Made by a program: the position numbers and the translations under genes. Positions 37,679 through 47,918 of a stretch of DNA of 64,000 bases are shown here, one piece after another (within the stretch, counting starts at the first letter, position 1; each line of letters opens with the position of its first letter). Location of the stretch: the NCBI GenBank assembly GCA_041397645.1, contig JAWKWE010000005.1:372001-436000 (forward strand). Reading direction: 5' to 3'. The notes under the pieces are model-generated. The model searched no databases. It saw nothing but the letters and a program-made list of their open reading frames with translations, and was not told where the DNA came from. The stretch is from Hyphomicrobiaceae bacterium. Lineage in GTDB: Bacteria > Pseudomonadota > Alphaproteobacteria > Rhizobiales > Hyphomicrobiaceae.

Positions 37679-38829
37679 GCGGCCTTCGCCCCACCGTCGA
37701 AGATCTCGTGCAGCATGGCCGGAATCAGGGCCTCCACATCCTGCGCGGTGTTGGCGCGGATGGTGCGGGCTTCGTGCGCCTTCGTCTGAAGGCGGTCGAA
37801 CCAGTGCTGTCGACCGATTGGTGGGACCGGCACTTGCAAGCTTTCGAGCTTCTTCAATCCCAGCGTCCGGTTCCGTCCCGCTCCGCCAGGAGATGCTTCA
37901 CCCAGCTTCTGCAATCCCTCGGGCGTCGAGAAATAGAAGCGTAGGAACTCGACGGTTGCGGTTTCCGGCGCGGGAACGCAGGTCAGGAAACGATGTGAGC
38001 CGACCCGGCCATCGTCTTCTGGCTGAGCGACGGCGACAGCGCCTTCCCAGGCAAAGACGATGTTGAACACGAGGTCGCCCGCGCAGATGCGGAACAGCTT
38101 CTTGTTGCCGACCTCAACGCCGGGCAGTTCGGGTTTGTGGAACGTGCCCCGACCGAATGACCGGACGCCGAGTTCCGGATAGGCAGCGTCGAGATCGATC
38201 TCGACCGGTCTTCGCACCAGCGGCGCGACCTCGGCCATGGGGCGCAGGGGGGCGCCGTCGATGGCGCGCTGGAAGGCTTTCAGCAGCAACGCCTGCGTCT
38301 CGCGCTCGGCCGCCTCGATGGCGTTGCGGCGTTCGTCCACCAGCGCCGCGACCCGGTCGAGCTTTTCGACGATACGGCGCTGTTCGTCGAGAGAAGGCAG
38401 AGGCACCGTCATCTTCAGGAATTTCGCTTCCTTCATGCGAACGCGGTTTGTCGAACCCTCGCTCGCTCGGCGACATAGATCGATGAACTCGGGCGTGCGT
38501 GAATACCACTCGAAGAAATGTGGCAGCACCGTCGAAGCGTCGATGTTGAAGCAGGGGAAATCATTGCTGACCAGTGCACCGTCCAGGTCCTCTGGAACGA
38601 TCCCGAACGCTCCATGACGCGCGTCGATCCTGGAGATCAGGAACTGACCTGCCTTGGCGCAGTACTGTCGGGCGGCAGCAATCGCGCTTCCCGGAACTTC
38701 GCCACGCAGCGTGAGACCCTTTCCCCACAGACGTGCGGTGATCTGCTTGTAATTTTCATCCGGCTTTACCGGGACCCAGTCCTCTGCCTTGGTCAGAAAC
38801 CTGTCGATGGTTATCGTCTGCGACATCAC
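37675..38829 (-). CDS. hsdS: Type I restriction-modification specificity subunit HsdS
   Basis: A ~384-residue target-recognition subunit. Two target-recognition domains each end in a conserved helix: the first with MTVPLPSLDEQRRIVEKLDRV, the second with LESLQVPVPPIGRQHWFDRL. The spacer helices set the gap between the two half-sites; the recognised sequence cannot be read off. Two ATGs (38829 and 38826) are possible; the gene overlaps the hsdM stop by four bases. The second TRD contains GDLVFNIVFAWEGAVAVAQ. Confidence 0.92.
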   Translation of the reverse strand: MMSQTITIDRFLTKAEDWVPVKPDENYKQITARLWGKGLTLRGEVPGSAIAAARQYCAKAGQFLISRIDARHGAFGIVPEDLDGALVSNDFPCFNIDASTVLPHFFEWYSRTPEFIDLCRRASEGSTNRVRMKEAKFLKMTVPLPSLDEQRRIVEKLDRVAALVDERRNAIEAAERETQALLLKAFQRAIDGAPLRPMAEVAPLVRRPVEIDLDAAYPELGVRSFGRGTFHKPELPGVEVGNKKLFRICAGDLVFNIVFAWEGAVAVAQPEDDGRVGSHRFLTCVPAPETATVEFLRFYFSTPEGLQKLGEASPGGAGRNRTLGLKKLESLQVPVPPIGRQHWFDRLQTKAHEARTIRANTAQDVEALIPAMLHEIFDGGAKAA

Positions 38830-40391
38830 ACCCGCTCCGCCAGCACGGCCTTGATCTCGTCCATGATCCCGATGATCCGCTGTTCCTGTGCGATGATCGC
38901 GTCCACGATCTCGAGCGGCGCGCGATGATCGGCGACCTCGCCGGAATGCGGGTTCTTGATGTCCAGGTTACAGGCGACAACGCGATCCTGCTCGTCGCGC
39001 TGGATCAGATCACCAGCGGAGACCTTCCACGCGCGCTCGTTCGGCTCGCGCTTCTTCCACCAGGCAAGGCAGTCCGCAAATTCCTCATAGGCCATGGGCG
39101 CGGTCTTCGAGTACTTCTTGCGGCCCTCCGGCAGCGGCATCTCGTAGTACCAGATGTCCCTCGTTGGTCCGGTCGTGTCGAAGAAGATCAGGTTTGCCGG
39201 GATGTCCGTGTAGGGCGCGAACACCCCTTCGCGCAGCCGGACCACGGTGTGCAGGTTGAACTTCTCGAGCAGGTCCGCCTTGATCCGCGCCGAGATGCCA
39301 TCGCCGAACAGCGTGCCGTGCGGAACGACGACGGCGGCCCGCCCGCGCCCGGCGCGCTTCAGCCTCCGCATGATCAGTTGCAGGAACAGCAGCGCCGTTT
39401 CGGCCGTGCGCCGGTCCTCGGGGAAGTTGTTGAGGATCCCTGCCTCCTCCTCGCCGCCGAATGGCGGATTGGTCAGGATGACATTGACCCGCTGATCCTC
39501 GCCGATCTCGGCGAGGCGGAAGCGAAGGGCATTGCCCGGGTCGATGCGCGGGGCATGCAGGCCGTGCAGCAGGAGGTTGAGCTGGGACAGAAGGAACGGC
39601 AGCGACTTGGCCTCGCCGCCGAAGAAGCTGTCTTCCTGGAGGATGCGTCGCTTCTCGACCGTATCGGCCTGGCGCTCAAGATGCAGGAATGCCTCGGTCA
39701 GAAATCCCCCGGTGCCGCATGCCGGGTCGAGGATGGTCTCGCCCAGCTTGGGATCGGTCACCTCGACCATGAACCGCACGACCGGCCGGGGCGTGTAGAA
39801 CTCGCCCGAGTCCCCTGCAGCGTCGCGCATCTCGCGCAGCAGCGTCTCGTACAGGCGGCCGAGTGTGTGAACTTCTTCCGAAGAATCGAAATGGATGCCG
39901 TCGATCAGGTTGACCACGTCGCGCAACAGGTAGCCGCTCTCCATCCGGTTGGCGAAGCCCTGGAAGACGGTTGCGATCACGTCGCGCCGCTCGCGCCGCC
40001 CATTATCGCCGCGCAAGCCTCGGAGATAGGCGAAGAGCCCCGGGCCGCGGGTCCCGTCCGGACGCTCCGTCATCTCGGAAACGAGGAACGACAGGAGGTC
40101 GGGGCCGGTGATGCCATCCGCATCCGCTGCCCAATCGCGCCAGCGATAAGGGGCCTCGATGATCGAGCGATAATCCTTGCCCGCAAGTTCTGCGCGTCCC
40201 TCCTCGATTCGCTCCATGTCGTCGAGGAACTTCAGGAACATTATCCAGGTGAGCATCGGCAACCGATCAAGGTCGCCGTTCAGCCCCTTGTCCTTCCGCA
40301 TGATCTTGCGGGCGGACTTGATGATGCTGTCGAGACGCTGGGCAGTGGTCAGTTGCTTCGGCGCAGCCTTCTTTCGGGCGGTTGTAGCCAA
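38826..40391 (-). CDS. hsdM: Type I restriction-modification methyltransferase HsdM
   Basis: N6-adenine methyltransferase subunit of the type I complex. The 521-residue protein has an N-terminal helical domain (DRLPMLTWIMFLKFLDDME), the SAM-binding motif LDPACGTGGFLTEAF (222-229 core) and the catalytic NPPF (ILTNPPFGG, 308-312). The basic start MATTARKKAAPKQ is common for the family. It lies 17 bases after hsdR and overlaps hsdS, forming a standard R-M-S operon. Confidence 0.95.
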   Translation of the reverse strand: MATTARKKAAPKQLTTAQRLDSIIKSARKIMRKDKGLNGDLDRLPMLTWIMFLKFLDDMERIEEGRAELAGKDYRSIIEAPYRWRDWAADADGITGPDLLSFLVSEMTERPDGTRGPGLFAYLRGLRGDNGRRERRDVIATVFQGFANRMESGYLLRDVVNLIDGIHFDSSEEVHTLGRLYETLLREMRDAAGDSGEFYTPRPVVRFMVEVTDPKLGETILDPACGTGGFLTEAFLHLERQADTVEKRRILQEDSFFGGEAKSLPFLLSQLNLLLHGLHAPRIDPGNALRFRLAEIGEDQRVNVILTNPPFGGEEEAGILNNFPEDRRTAETALLFLQLIMRRLKRAGRGRAAVVVPHGTLFGDGISARIKADLLEKFNLHTVVRLREGVFAPYTDIPANLIFFDTTGPTRDIWYYEMPLPEGRKKYSKTAPMAYEEFADCLAWWKKREPNERAWKVSAGDLIQRDEQDRVVACNLDIKNPHSGEVADHRAPLEIVDAIIAQEQRIIGIMDEIKAVLAERV

Positions 40392-40408
40392 GATAGAGCT
40401 CCTTTAAT

Positions 40409-42787
40409 TCAAGCGGTGTAGAGCAGACGCTGCAGCTCGGTGACGGCGCTGCGCAGCTCCTTGCCCCCGCCGAAGCGGGCAGCGATTTCTATGACGTTGC
40501 CCCACTCGCTGAACGGGGGCACTTCCAGGATGTCGGGCAGCTTGAACTGGGCACTGCCATGTTCGGCATACTTTTCAAGCACGGCATCTAGAACTTCGCG
40601 GGCATCCGGCCCGAAGCGGTCCAGAAACTCGTCCTGCTCCCTCACCAGACGGTCAGCGCGCTCGCGCCGGGTGCGCAGCGGCGCGTTATAGGCGAGATGG
40701 CAAAGGAGATCGAACGGGTCGGCCTCCGGCTTTCCGACTGCATCAGCCAGGGAATCGAGATGGATGCCCTTTTCCTCGAGCCGCTCGACGATTTCCGCCC
40801 GGCGCTCGGGATCGAGCCAGTCCGTGCGCAGTTCCGACGCATTGGGGTAGAGTGTGCGGACCTTGTCGCCAGTGTAATCGGTGAGCTGGCGGCAGGCGAG
40901 TTGCCGGCCGTCAGAATCGAGTTCGTACACGAGGTGCCGGACGATCGCGACCTCGCCGCCGTCGACATAGAACTTGCGGGGCCCGTTCTCGCCCTCGTCC
41001 CCCAGCTCGACCGGTCCATCCGGGATATCGGGCCCTTCAGGAAAATCGTCCGGATCCGGCGCCACTTCTTCGATCTCGCGCTCTTCCACGATGTCGCCGT
41101 CCGCATTGATCACCGCTTCGTCCTCGCGGACGGGATCGCCGTCAAAGGCGGGATCGGCGAACATGCGCGTCGCGGTTCCGGTGTAATCGATGATGTTGAA
41201 GGCGAGCTTGCCGTAGTCGGGCCGGAGACGGGTGCCCCGTCCGATAATCTGCTTGAACTCCGGCATGGAGCCGACGACCCGCGCGAGCACCACGTTCTTG
41301 CAGGTCGGGGCGTCCACGCCGGTCGTGAGAAGCTGCGACGTGGTGAGGATGACCGGCGTCTGGGTCTCGACATCCTGAAACTTCGCCCTGTGCGCGCTTC
41401 CCACATCGCCTTCGTCGGACGTCACACGGCAAACGTAGTCGGGATGGTCCTTCACGAGATCGGTGTTCAGGGCGGCGAGCGCCTGCCGCATTTCTAGCGC
41501 GTGTTCCTGGTCGACGCAGAAGACGATGGTCTTTGCGAAGCGGTCGGTCTCGGCCATGAAGCCCGCGAGATGTCTCGCAATGGCCTGCGTTCGCGCCCGC
41601 AGCGCCACGACCCGCTCGAAGTCCCGCGTGGAGTATTCGGCGTCGGGGATCTCGCGTCCATAGCGATCAAGTTGACCCCGCGTTGGTCGCCAGCCGGCAG
41701 CATCGTAGTCCGATATGACGCGATGGACCCGATACGGGGCCAAGAAGCCGTCAGCGATGCCCTGCGCGAGGCTGTACTCGTAAAGCGGATCACCAAAATA
41801 GTTGTAGGTATCGACATTGTCCTCTCGACGCGGCGTCGCTGTCATCCCAATTTGGGTTGCGGGCTCGAACCATTCGAGGATTTCCCGCCAGTTGCTGTCG
41901 TCGCGAGCACTGCCGCGATGACATTCGTCAATGATGATGAGATCAAAGAAATCGCGCGCATACTCGCGATAAAGGCCGGGACGGTTCTCGTCACGCGCGA
42001 TGGACTGGTAGATGGCGAAATACATGTCGCGGCTCTTGACCGCCAAACCGCCGGCGATCTTGTGACGGGCGTCGCCAAATGGGCTGAAGTCTTTTGCCAT
42101 CGGATCGTCGACCAGGACGTTGCGATCAGCGAGAAACAGGATCTTCGGGTTCCGGTTGACCCCTTTGGAATTCCAGCGTGCCGACCAGAGCTTCCAGCAG
42201 ATCTGGAAGGCGACGGCAGTCTTGCCCGCTCCGGTGCACAGTGTGAGCAGGGCCCGCTTCCTGCCCTGAAGGGCGGCTTGGACCGCGCGGTTCACCGCGA
42301 TTTCCTGATAGTAGCGAAGGGGTTTGGCTCGGTCTGGAAAGGTGGGCGTCAGCAGCCGTTCGGCCACTTGGTCGTCGACAATGCCCTCGGCGCGGCGGAG
42401 CCGAGCCCAAAGGTCACCAGGCGCCGGGAAATCCGAAATCGTTCGCTCGATGCCGGTCGTGTAGTCGAACTCGACAATCTCGATCCCATTGGTCGAATAC
42501 GCGAACCGAAGTCCAAGGATTTCAGCATATTCCTTGGCTTGTTGGAGGCCCTCCGCGGCGTGCCGGTAGCGGGATTTGGCCTCAACGACGGCGATCGGGA
42601 AATCCGGATTATATCGGAGAAGATAGTCTGAGCGCTTCTGCTTGCCACGTCGAGCTTTGCCGCCGACAAATACAACTCGGCCGTCAGTAAAAGTTCTCTG
42701 CTCGTTTATCGCGTGCGGGCGTTCATCCCAGCCTGCTTCCTGCAGCTTCGGGACGACGAACTTCCTGCAGGTATCGGCTTCGTTCAT
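40409..42787 (-). CDS. hsdR: Type I restriction endonuclease subunit HsdR
   Basis: ATP-dependent translocase and nuclease subunit of about 792 residues. The N-terminal nuclease domain has a PD-(D/E)xK core (D near 54 in RSDYLLRY, then AVVEAKSRY with E and K). The motor has TLCTGAGKTAVAFQICWKLW (Walker A), IIIDECHRGSARDD (DECH box), GMTATPRREDNVDTYNYFG and VVGSMPEFKQIIGRGTRLRP (motif VI). The C-terminal part binds HsdM. The ATG at 42787 is preferred to a TTG six bases upstream. Confidence 0.95.
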   Translation of the reverse strand: MNEADTCRKFVVPKLQEAGWDERPHAINEQRTFTDGRVVFVGGKARRGKQKRSDYLLRYNPDFPIAVVEAKSRYRHAAEGLQQAKEYAEILGLRFAYSTNGIEIVEFDYTTGIERTISDFPAPGDLWARLRRAEGIVDDQVAERLLTPTFPDRAKPLRYYQEIAVNRAVQAALQGRKRALLTLCTGAGKTAVAFQICWKLWSARWNSKGVNRNPKILFLADRNVLVDDPMAKDFSPFGDARHKIAGGLAVKSRDMYFAIYQSIARDENRPGLYREYARDFFDLIIIDECHRGSARDDSNWREILEWFEPATQIGMTATPRREDNVDTYNYFGDPLYEYSLAQGIADGFLAPYRVHRVISDYDAAGWRPTRGQLDRYGREIPDAEYSTRDFERVVALRARTQAIARHLAGFMAETDRFAKTIVFCVDQEHALEMRQALAALNTDLVKDHPDYVCRVTSDEGDVGSAHRAKFQDVETQTPVILTTSQLLTTGVDAPTCKNVVLARVVGSMPEFKQIIGRGTRLRPDYGKLAFNIIDYTGTATRMFADPAFDGDPVREDEAVINADGDIVEEREIEEVAPDPDDFPEGPDIPDGPVELGDEGENGPRKFYVDGGEVAIVRHLVYELDSDGRQLACRQLTDYTGDKVRTLYPNASELRTDWLDPERRAEIVERLEEKGIHLDSLADAVGKPEADPFDLLCHLAYNAPLRTRRERADRLVREQDEFLDRFGPDAREVLDAVLEKYAEHGSAQFKLPDILEVPPFSEWGNVIEIAARFGGGKELRSAVTELQRLLYTA

Positions 42788-42944
42788 GCGCAATCTACTT
42801 CGCCCGGTTTCGACATGCCATCGCGCAGCAAACGGCTTGTCAAAGAACTCGGCTCAGATCAACGCGCAATTCTTTGGTTTGGCAGCTCTTTCGCCTGACA
42901 ACGGCTCGGAGAAGCTACAGCGTGGCCGACTGATGCCGCAAGCC

Positions 42945-43340
42945 TTATTCCGTCCCTGGCAGCAAGGACTCGCGCTGCCTCGACCATTCATGGGGGATCT
43001 GCACTCGCAGCGACTGAAGCGTCAGGCCCGGGGGATGCCGTGCGTCGAGTATCGCCTCGACGAGATCGGGCGCAAGCTGCGTCAGCCGAAGCACACGCGT
43101 GAGGTAGGAGACAGCGATGCCTTCCTGTGCGGCGAGGTCGGCTACCGTGGCAAAGTCACCGTTGTCGAGCATCCTCTTCCAGCGGAACGCGCGCGCAAGC
43201 GCCTTGATGAGCGTATCGTCCGGCCTCCCGCGCGCTTGGGTGCCTGATGGCCGCTGCATCTCTTTCCGCCCGCCGCGCTTCACGATGCGGAATGGCACGT
43301 GGATTGTGACCGTCTCGGAGACCGCCATCGCGCGGGTCAT
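42945..43340 (-). CDS. Small protein with ParB-like helix-turn-helix, coupled to recombinase
   Basis: A 131-residue basic protein. The centre FATVADLAAQEGIAVSYLTR followed by LRLTQLAPDLVEAILDAR matches the ParB/KorB helix-turn-helix layout (helix, turn G, recognition helix, then a leucine-rich helix). It starts with an ATG that overlaps the recombinase stop by four bases, so it is the last gene of that operon. Its role may be regulation or directionality control of recombination; there is no ParB nuclease domain. Homologs I recall occur with the same recombinase in alphaproteobacterial prophages. Confidence 0.65.
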   Translation of the reverse strand: MTRAMAVSETVTIHVPFRIVKRGGRKEMQRPSGTQARGRPDDTLIKALARAFRWKRMLDNGDFATVADLAAQEGIAVSYLTRVLRLTQLAPDLVEAILDARHPPGLTLQSLRVQIPHEWSRQRESLLPGTE

Positions 43341-44658
43341 GCCGCTGCTCCGATGCTGCCAGACAGCATCTCGCGCGCGAGCCCTCCGAGGCCGTCCATC
43401 CGGAGCCGGAAGTTGAGCCCGTTCGTGCCGATATCGACGCGCTCAACCAGCAGCGTGACAATGCGCGCCTGCTCGGCGGGGAAGAGTTCGTCCCACAGCG
43501 GATCGAGCTGCTGCAAGGCCGCGCGTGCGTCGGCCTCGGAGATGTCGTCGGCGTAGGCACGCGCTGCCTTCCAGGTCCCCGCAACAATCTCCGGCTGGCG
43601 GAACACGGCGCGGAGCTGGTCTATGACGGCGCCCTCGATCTCGCCCGCAGGCACGCGGCCGACCGGGCACGACCCGGCACCGTGCTTCAGCACGGTCTGA
43701 CTGACATAGTAGCGGTAGAGACGATCCCCCTTCCGAGTATGCGTCGGTGAGAACGCGGCGCCATCGGGCCCGAACAGCAGCCCCTTCAGCAGCGCGGGCG
43801 TGTCGGCGCGGGTGCGGGCCGCGCGCTTGCGCGGGCTCTCCTGCAGGATGGCGTGGACGCGGTCCCAAATCTCGGGATCGATGATGGCGTCGTGCTCGCC
43901 GGGATAGCTGTCGCCTTTGTGGACCGCCTCGCCGATGTAGGCGCGGTTGCTGAGCATGCGGTAGATGTATTTCTTGTCGATCCGGTTGCCGCGCGGCGTG
44001 CGGAGGCCGCGCGCGCCGACCTCCCGCGCCAGTTCCGTGCAGGACCCGATCTCGAGAAAGCGGGCGAAGATCCAGCGCACATGCGCAGTGGCGTCTTCGT
44101 CGATCACCAGCTTCCGGTTCTCGACCCGATAGCCGTAGGGCGGCACCCCGCCCATCCACATGCCCTTCTTCCGACTGGCGGCGACCTTGTCGCGGATGCG
44201 TTCAGCCGTGACCTCGCGTTCGAACTGGGCGAAGCTGAGCAGGATGTTCAGCGTCAGTCGCCCCATGGAGGTGGTGGTGTTGAACGACTGCGTGACCGAG
44301 ACGAAGGTCACGCCGTTCCGGTCGAAGACCTCGACCAGCTTGGCGAAATCGGCGAGCGAGCGGCTGAGGCGGTCGATCTTGTAGACCACCACAACATCGA
44401 CCAGCCCGTCCTCGATGTCCTCCAGCAGCCGCTGCAGGCCGGGGCGTTCAAGCGTGCCGCCGGAAATGCCGCCGTCGTCATACTGATCGCGGACCAGCAC
44501 CCAGCCCTCGGACCGCTGGCTGGCGATGTACGCCTCGCAGGCCTCCCGCTGGGCGTGGAGCGAGTTGAACTCCTGCTCCAGTCCTTCCTCGGAGGATTTC
44601 CGGGTGTAGACGGCACACCGCAGCTTGCGGACGACCTTCGATTTTTCAGGCGGCTTCG

Positions 44659-44662
<4 letters not shown>
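43337..44662 (-). CDS. Large serine recombinase
   Basis: A ~441-residue site-specific recombinase of the resolvase/invertase type. The catalytic domain begins RCAVYTRKSSEEGLEQEFNS (catalytic Ser in YTRKS) and continues DYDDGGISGGTLERPG-like and VVVVYKIDRLSRSLADFAKL. The recombinase domain has MGGVPPYGYRVENRKL. The zinc-ribbon region lacks the first CxxC (GLLFGPDGAAFSPTHTRKG), so it is degenerate. Start ATG at 44662 is used; the frame upstream to 44818 overlaps DUF2924. It overlaps both neighbours by four bases. Confidence 0.92.
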
Positions 44663-45107
<445 letters not shown>

Positions 45108-45111
<4 letters not shown>

Positions 45112-45311
45112 GCATTTCTCCGGTGAGTTGGAGTTGCATGACGGCATTGGTCGGGCGGATAGTGTAGGCAACTTTCTCCAGTATCGTCAGATACTTCGCC
45201 CTTCTCCCGCATGCGCAACCGAACAAGCCCGAGCGCCAACAGGCCGCAGAGCTCGGCGCGGCGCTCGGCGGGCGTCATGTGGTCGGGAGGGAGCGGGTTC
45301 GGGCGTTTCAT
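45108..45311 (-). CDS. Small protein, first gene of the recombinase operon
   Basis: About 67 residues from the ATG at 45311 (an upstream start at 45365 is possible). It has the conserved-looking phrase PPDHMTPAERRAELCGLLAL followed by GLVRLRM, then a polar tail. Small proteins with MTPAERRAEL..LALGLVRLR occur ahead of DUF2924 in many alphaproteobacterial prophages; the role is unknown. The stop overlaps the DUF2924 start by four bases. Confidence 0.65.
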
Positions 45312-45705
45312 GTCTCGGTGGCTATGCTCGGTGGCGTCGTTACCGATCAAAAGCCACCCCACCATCGGTGATGGGACATCTCTCCCAACAGGATTCAGGA
45401 TTGCGAACAGGTAGAGAACATCAGGACTTGCCGATCACCGATTTGTCCGCGACAATCGCGAGTTGAATCAGTCGAGAGCAGTAGTTCATTGAGGTAAGTT
45501 CATGACGCGCGAAGCAACTCCGATCGGTCCCCATCTCCTGGAGCGGATCGAGGATGCGCGCGTGGATCTCGCCTCTGTGGACGTAACTGTCCGGCGAAAA
45601 GGCAACGTTGCCCTCGGTCTCCAGAGGCGACATCGCGGTATCAAGCTCCGAGCACGGCGCCACGATCGCCATCAGTAGCGCAAGTCAGAATTCTCGGAGA
45701 CTTCA
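45312..45705. other. 394-base intergenic between divergent operons
   Basis: This gap separates the leftward recombinase operon from the rightward 735-residue gene, so promoters for both should lie here. A leftward frame at 45421-45672 has no recognisable features and I do not call it. I see no clear hairpin or repeat. Confidence 0.5.
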
Positions 45706-47913
45706 ATGGTACGCGTCCCGGCTAAAACCTGCCCCAATCTTTCTCGGCTATTCGATGATGCAGAGCCCGAATTGCTGTCCGGATTCCTCAAGAGCAAGGC
45801 TTTCGAGAGGCTGAGCTGGCTCGCGCCCTACAGGTTCGACCCCAAGAATCCGGACGGTCCGTCGGTTGCCAGAAACATGCTGCCGCAGGAAAAGAAGGAC
45901 CGGCTGGGGCCCCTCGAAGCTGAAGCTGCCCGGATCGTCACAATCGCAAGCGACCGTGGCGAGTATGTCCTCGAAGGTCTCGCCAAGACCACGCTCGAAC
46001 CCGAGCGCACCAAGGAACTTTTGAACCAGCGGGACAAGCTCGCGCGAAGCCTTTGGGCTTACGCCAACGAACACGGCTTATTTGAAGCGGCGGAGAACAG
46101 CCTGCACCTTCGCCTCTACCGGCGCTATGACAAGCACTACCAGACTTTCATGGCCGAGCCTTCGGTCGACGGGGGCCCGGACGCCGGCAGCGCATTGCTC
46201 GAAGAGCTTCTGGTTGATCTCAACAAGCGTCTCGATCGCGGCGACGGCTACAGCATCGACAAGTTCGACATCCCCGAGGACGGCGATGAACCGGTGGCGG
46301 AGATGTACCTGCTGTTCCATCCCGATCCCCCCACAAGCGTTCGGGAGATCGATGACGACGGCAATAGATCGAGCATCTATTTTCGGCCGCCCGGAGAGGC
46401 GATGATCGTCTACACGCCATCGACCGGGCGGGTCCATGTCCGTGCCGGCAACCGAAAGCTCAGGCACACAGTCGCCGAACGCTTCATCGAGACTGCTCTC
46501 GAGCAGACCTACTCCAACCAGCCCGTCGATTTTCAGGCGTACGACATTTCGCAGTTCCTGCAAGGACTCGATCTTGAACCGCCGGAACTCGACGACGTCG
46601 TGATCGAACGCGCACAGGTGATCCGCGCTGACATCAGCATCGGCAATCTGGCCAACCGTCTCTCGCTTTCCACCACGATCGACCAGGACATCTCCGAAAT
46701 CATCGACAGCCAGCCGGGCCTTCCGAGGATTTTCGAGCGGGCGCTCGCAATCCGTTTCGTCGAGATTGCGGTCCGGTATTTCCGCGCGGGACGGGATGAG
46801 GCGCAAACCCTCAACTTCACCCTCACCGACCGCAACACTAGCAGCCTTCTCAGCATCGACGACCCTTTCGAGCGCGTTCTGGGGCATCGCTTGCTCAGAC
46901 ACTGGAACATCCTCCGTGATGGTCGCGCGCCAGGCGAAGGGGAGAGCATGGCGGTCATGCCCGCCTTGCTGGCCATCTGGGATATCGGAGCTGACAGGGT
47001 CACCGGCGCATGGCTCCAAACTCGCGGTGTCGATCCTGGCCTCCTGACCGATCTGGGCTTCCTCGTGCCGGCCGGCTGGGAAGGCGACGACCTGATCGAC
47101 GATGAAGACGAGGTCGGCCCGGTGGCAGCCGAAGTGGTCGTTCGTATCGAGAAGGGAGATGCGGAGGAAGAAGACCGTAAGGTGGCCGACCTCAAGGTCA
47201 CCGAGGGACAGGCGACGTCTGCGGGCAACCCGGATCGCTACAGGATCTATCGGGTGCGTGACGGCTGGGTCGCGCAACACCTGAAGGAACGTCTCGAAAA
47301 GGCGCTCGATGCGCCCGCCATCGAGAAGCTGACCGATCATCTCCTCTACCTTGGAACGCTCAGTGTCGATGGCGGAGATGTTCCGATCTACCTTGCGCGT
47401 GGTCTCGACCGGGAGAGGGTCCGGTCTGCCGTCGATACGGAACTTCGGGCGCGCCACAACCTCGGTATTGGACTGGTTCTGCAGGCCGGCACCGCTCCCG
47501 GACCGTGCCTGGCGGCCAATGTTCTGACGCCGCTTGTTGATCAAATCGACACCAAGCAAGCCGAAATCGCGTTGGTCGCAGACAAGCTCCGGTCCGTGTT
47601 CCGGCGACATCGGATATTGGCCCGTGGAGGCATGACGGTCGGACTCACCCGTAGCGGCGATGATATCGCGACCCTCTTCGTGCCAGGGAAAGGCACCATC
47701 GACATCAAGGGCGAAAACCGCATCCAGATCATCCAGCGGCTGGTCGATGCCCACAACAACGGCCCGACGCCGATGTCGACCAAGGATCTTGTCAAGGGAA
47801 TCGCTGAAGACCAGTCCCTGTCGAACATCTTCAAGCAGCCGCTGTGGGACAAGCTGAAGGCCAACTTTCTGAGAAGTCTTGGCGCCAAGGGGCCGTGGGA
47901 GATCGCAATCTGA
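45706..47913 (+). CDS. Large protein of unknown function (735 aa)
   Basis: A 735-residue acidic protein (ATG at 45706). I recognise no family and no enzymatic motif: no Walker A, no protease or nuclease triad, no membrane segment, few cysteines. Seen directly: a helical N-terminal part (LEAEAARIVTIASDRGEYVL), an acidic stretch in the middle (DDLIDDEDEVGPVAAEVV, then GDAEEEDRKVADLK), and a C-terminal ~60 residues that read like a winged-helix (GKGTIDIKGENRIQIIQRLV, then STKDLVKGIAEDQSLSNIFK). It stands alone between the divergent recombinase operon and the phage block. A sensor, regulator or defence protein is possible, but this is speculation. Confidence 0.85.
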   Translation: MVRVPAKTCPNLSRLFDDAEPELLSGFLKSKAFERLSWLAPYRFDPKNPDGPSVARNMLPQEKKDRLGPLEAEAARIVTIASDRGEYVLEGLAKTTLEPERTKELLNQRDKLARSLWAYANEHGLFEAAENSLHLRLYRRYDKHYQTFMAEPSVDGGPDAGSALLEELLVDLNKRLDRGDGYSIDKFDIPEDGDEPVAEMYLLFHPDPPTSVREIDDDGNRSSIYFRPPGEAMIVYTPSTGRVHVRAGNRKLRHTVAERFIETALEQTYSNQPVDFQAYDISQFLQGLDLEPPELDDVVIERAQVIRADISIGNLANRLSLSTTIDQDISEIIDSQPGLPRIFERALAIRFVEIAVRYFRAGRDEAQTLNFTLTDRNTSSLLSIDDPFERVLGHRLLRHWNILRDGRAPGEGESMAVMPALLAIWDIGADRVTGAWLQTRGVDPGLLTDLGFLVPAGWEGDDLIDDEDEVGPVAAEVVVRIEKGDAEEEDRKVADLKVTEGQATSAGNPDRYRIYRVRDGWVAQHLKERLEKALDAPAIEKLTDHLLYLGTLSVDGGDVPIYLARGLDRERVRSAVDTELRARHNLGIGLVLQAGTAPGPCLAANVLTPLVDQIDTKQAEIALVADKLRSVFRRHRILARGGMTVGLTRSGDDIATLFVPGKGTIDIKGENRIQIIQRLVDAHNNGPTPMSTKDLVKGIAEDQSLSNIFKQPLWDKLKANFLRSLGAKGPWEIAI

Positions 47914-47918
47914 CAGCT

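Noticed and set aside
38925..40421. 498-codon + strand frame antisense to hsdM
   Set aside because: It is fully antisense to a gene with clear methyltransferase motifs, is Arg/Leu/Gly/Ala-rich and has no motif of its own; the high G+C makes long shadow frames common.
45421..45672. Small leftward frame (83 codons) upstream of the recombinase operon
   Set aside because: No recognisable family, weak start, lies in the expected promoter region.
46078..47754. 558-codon - strand frame antisense to the 735-residue gene
   Set aside because: Lacks a ribosome-binding site and any motif; the + strand frame is longer and has better composition.
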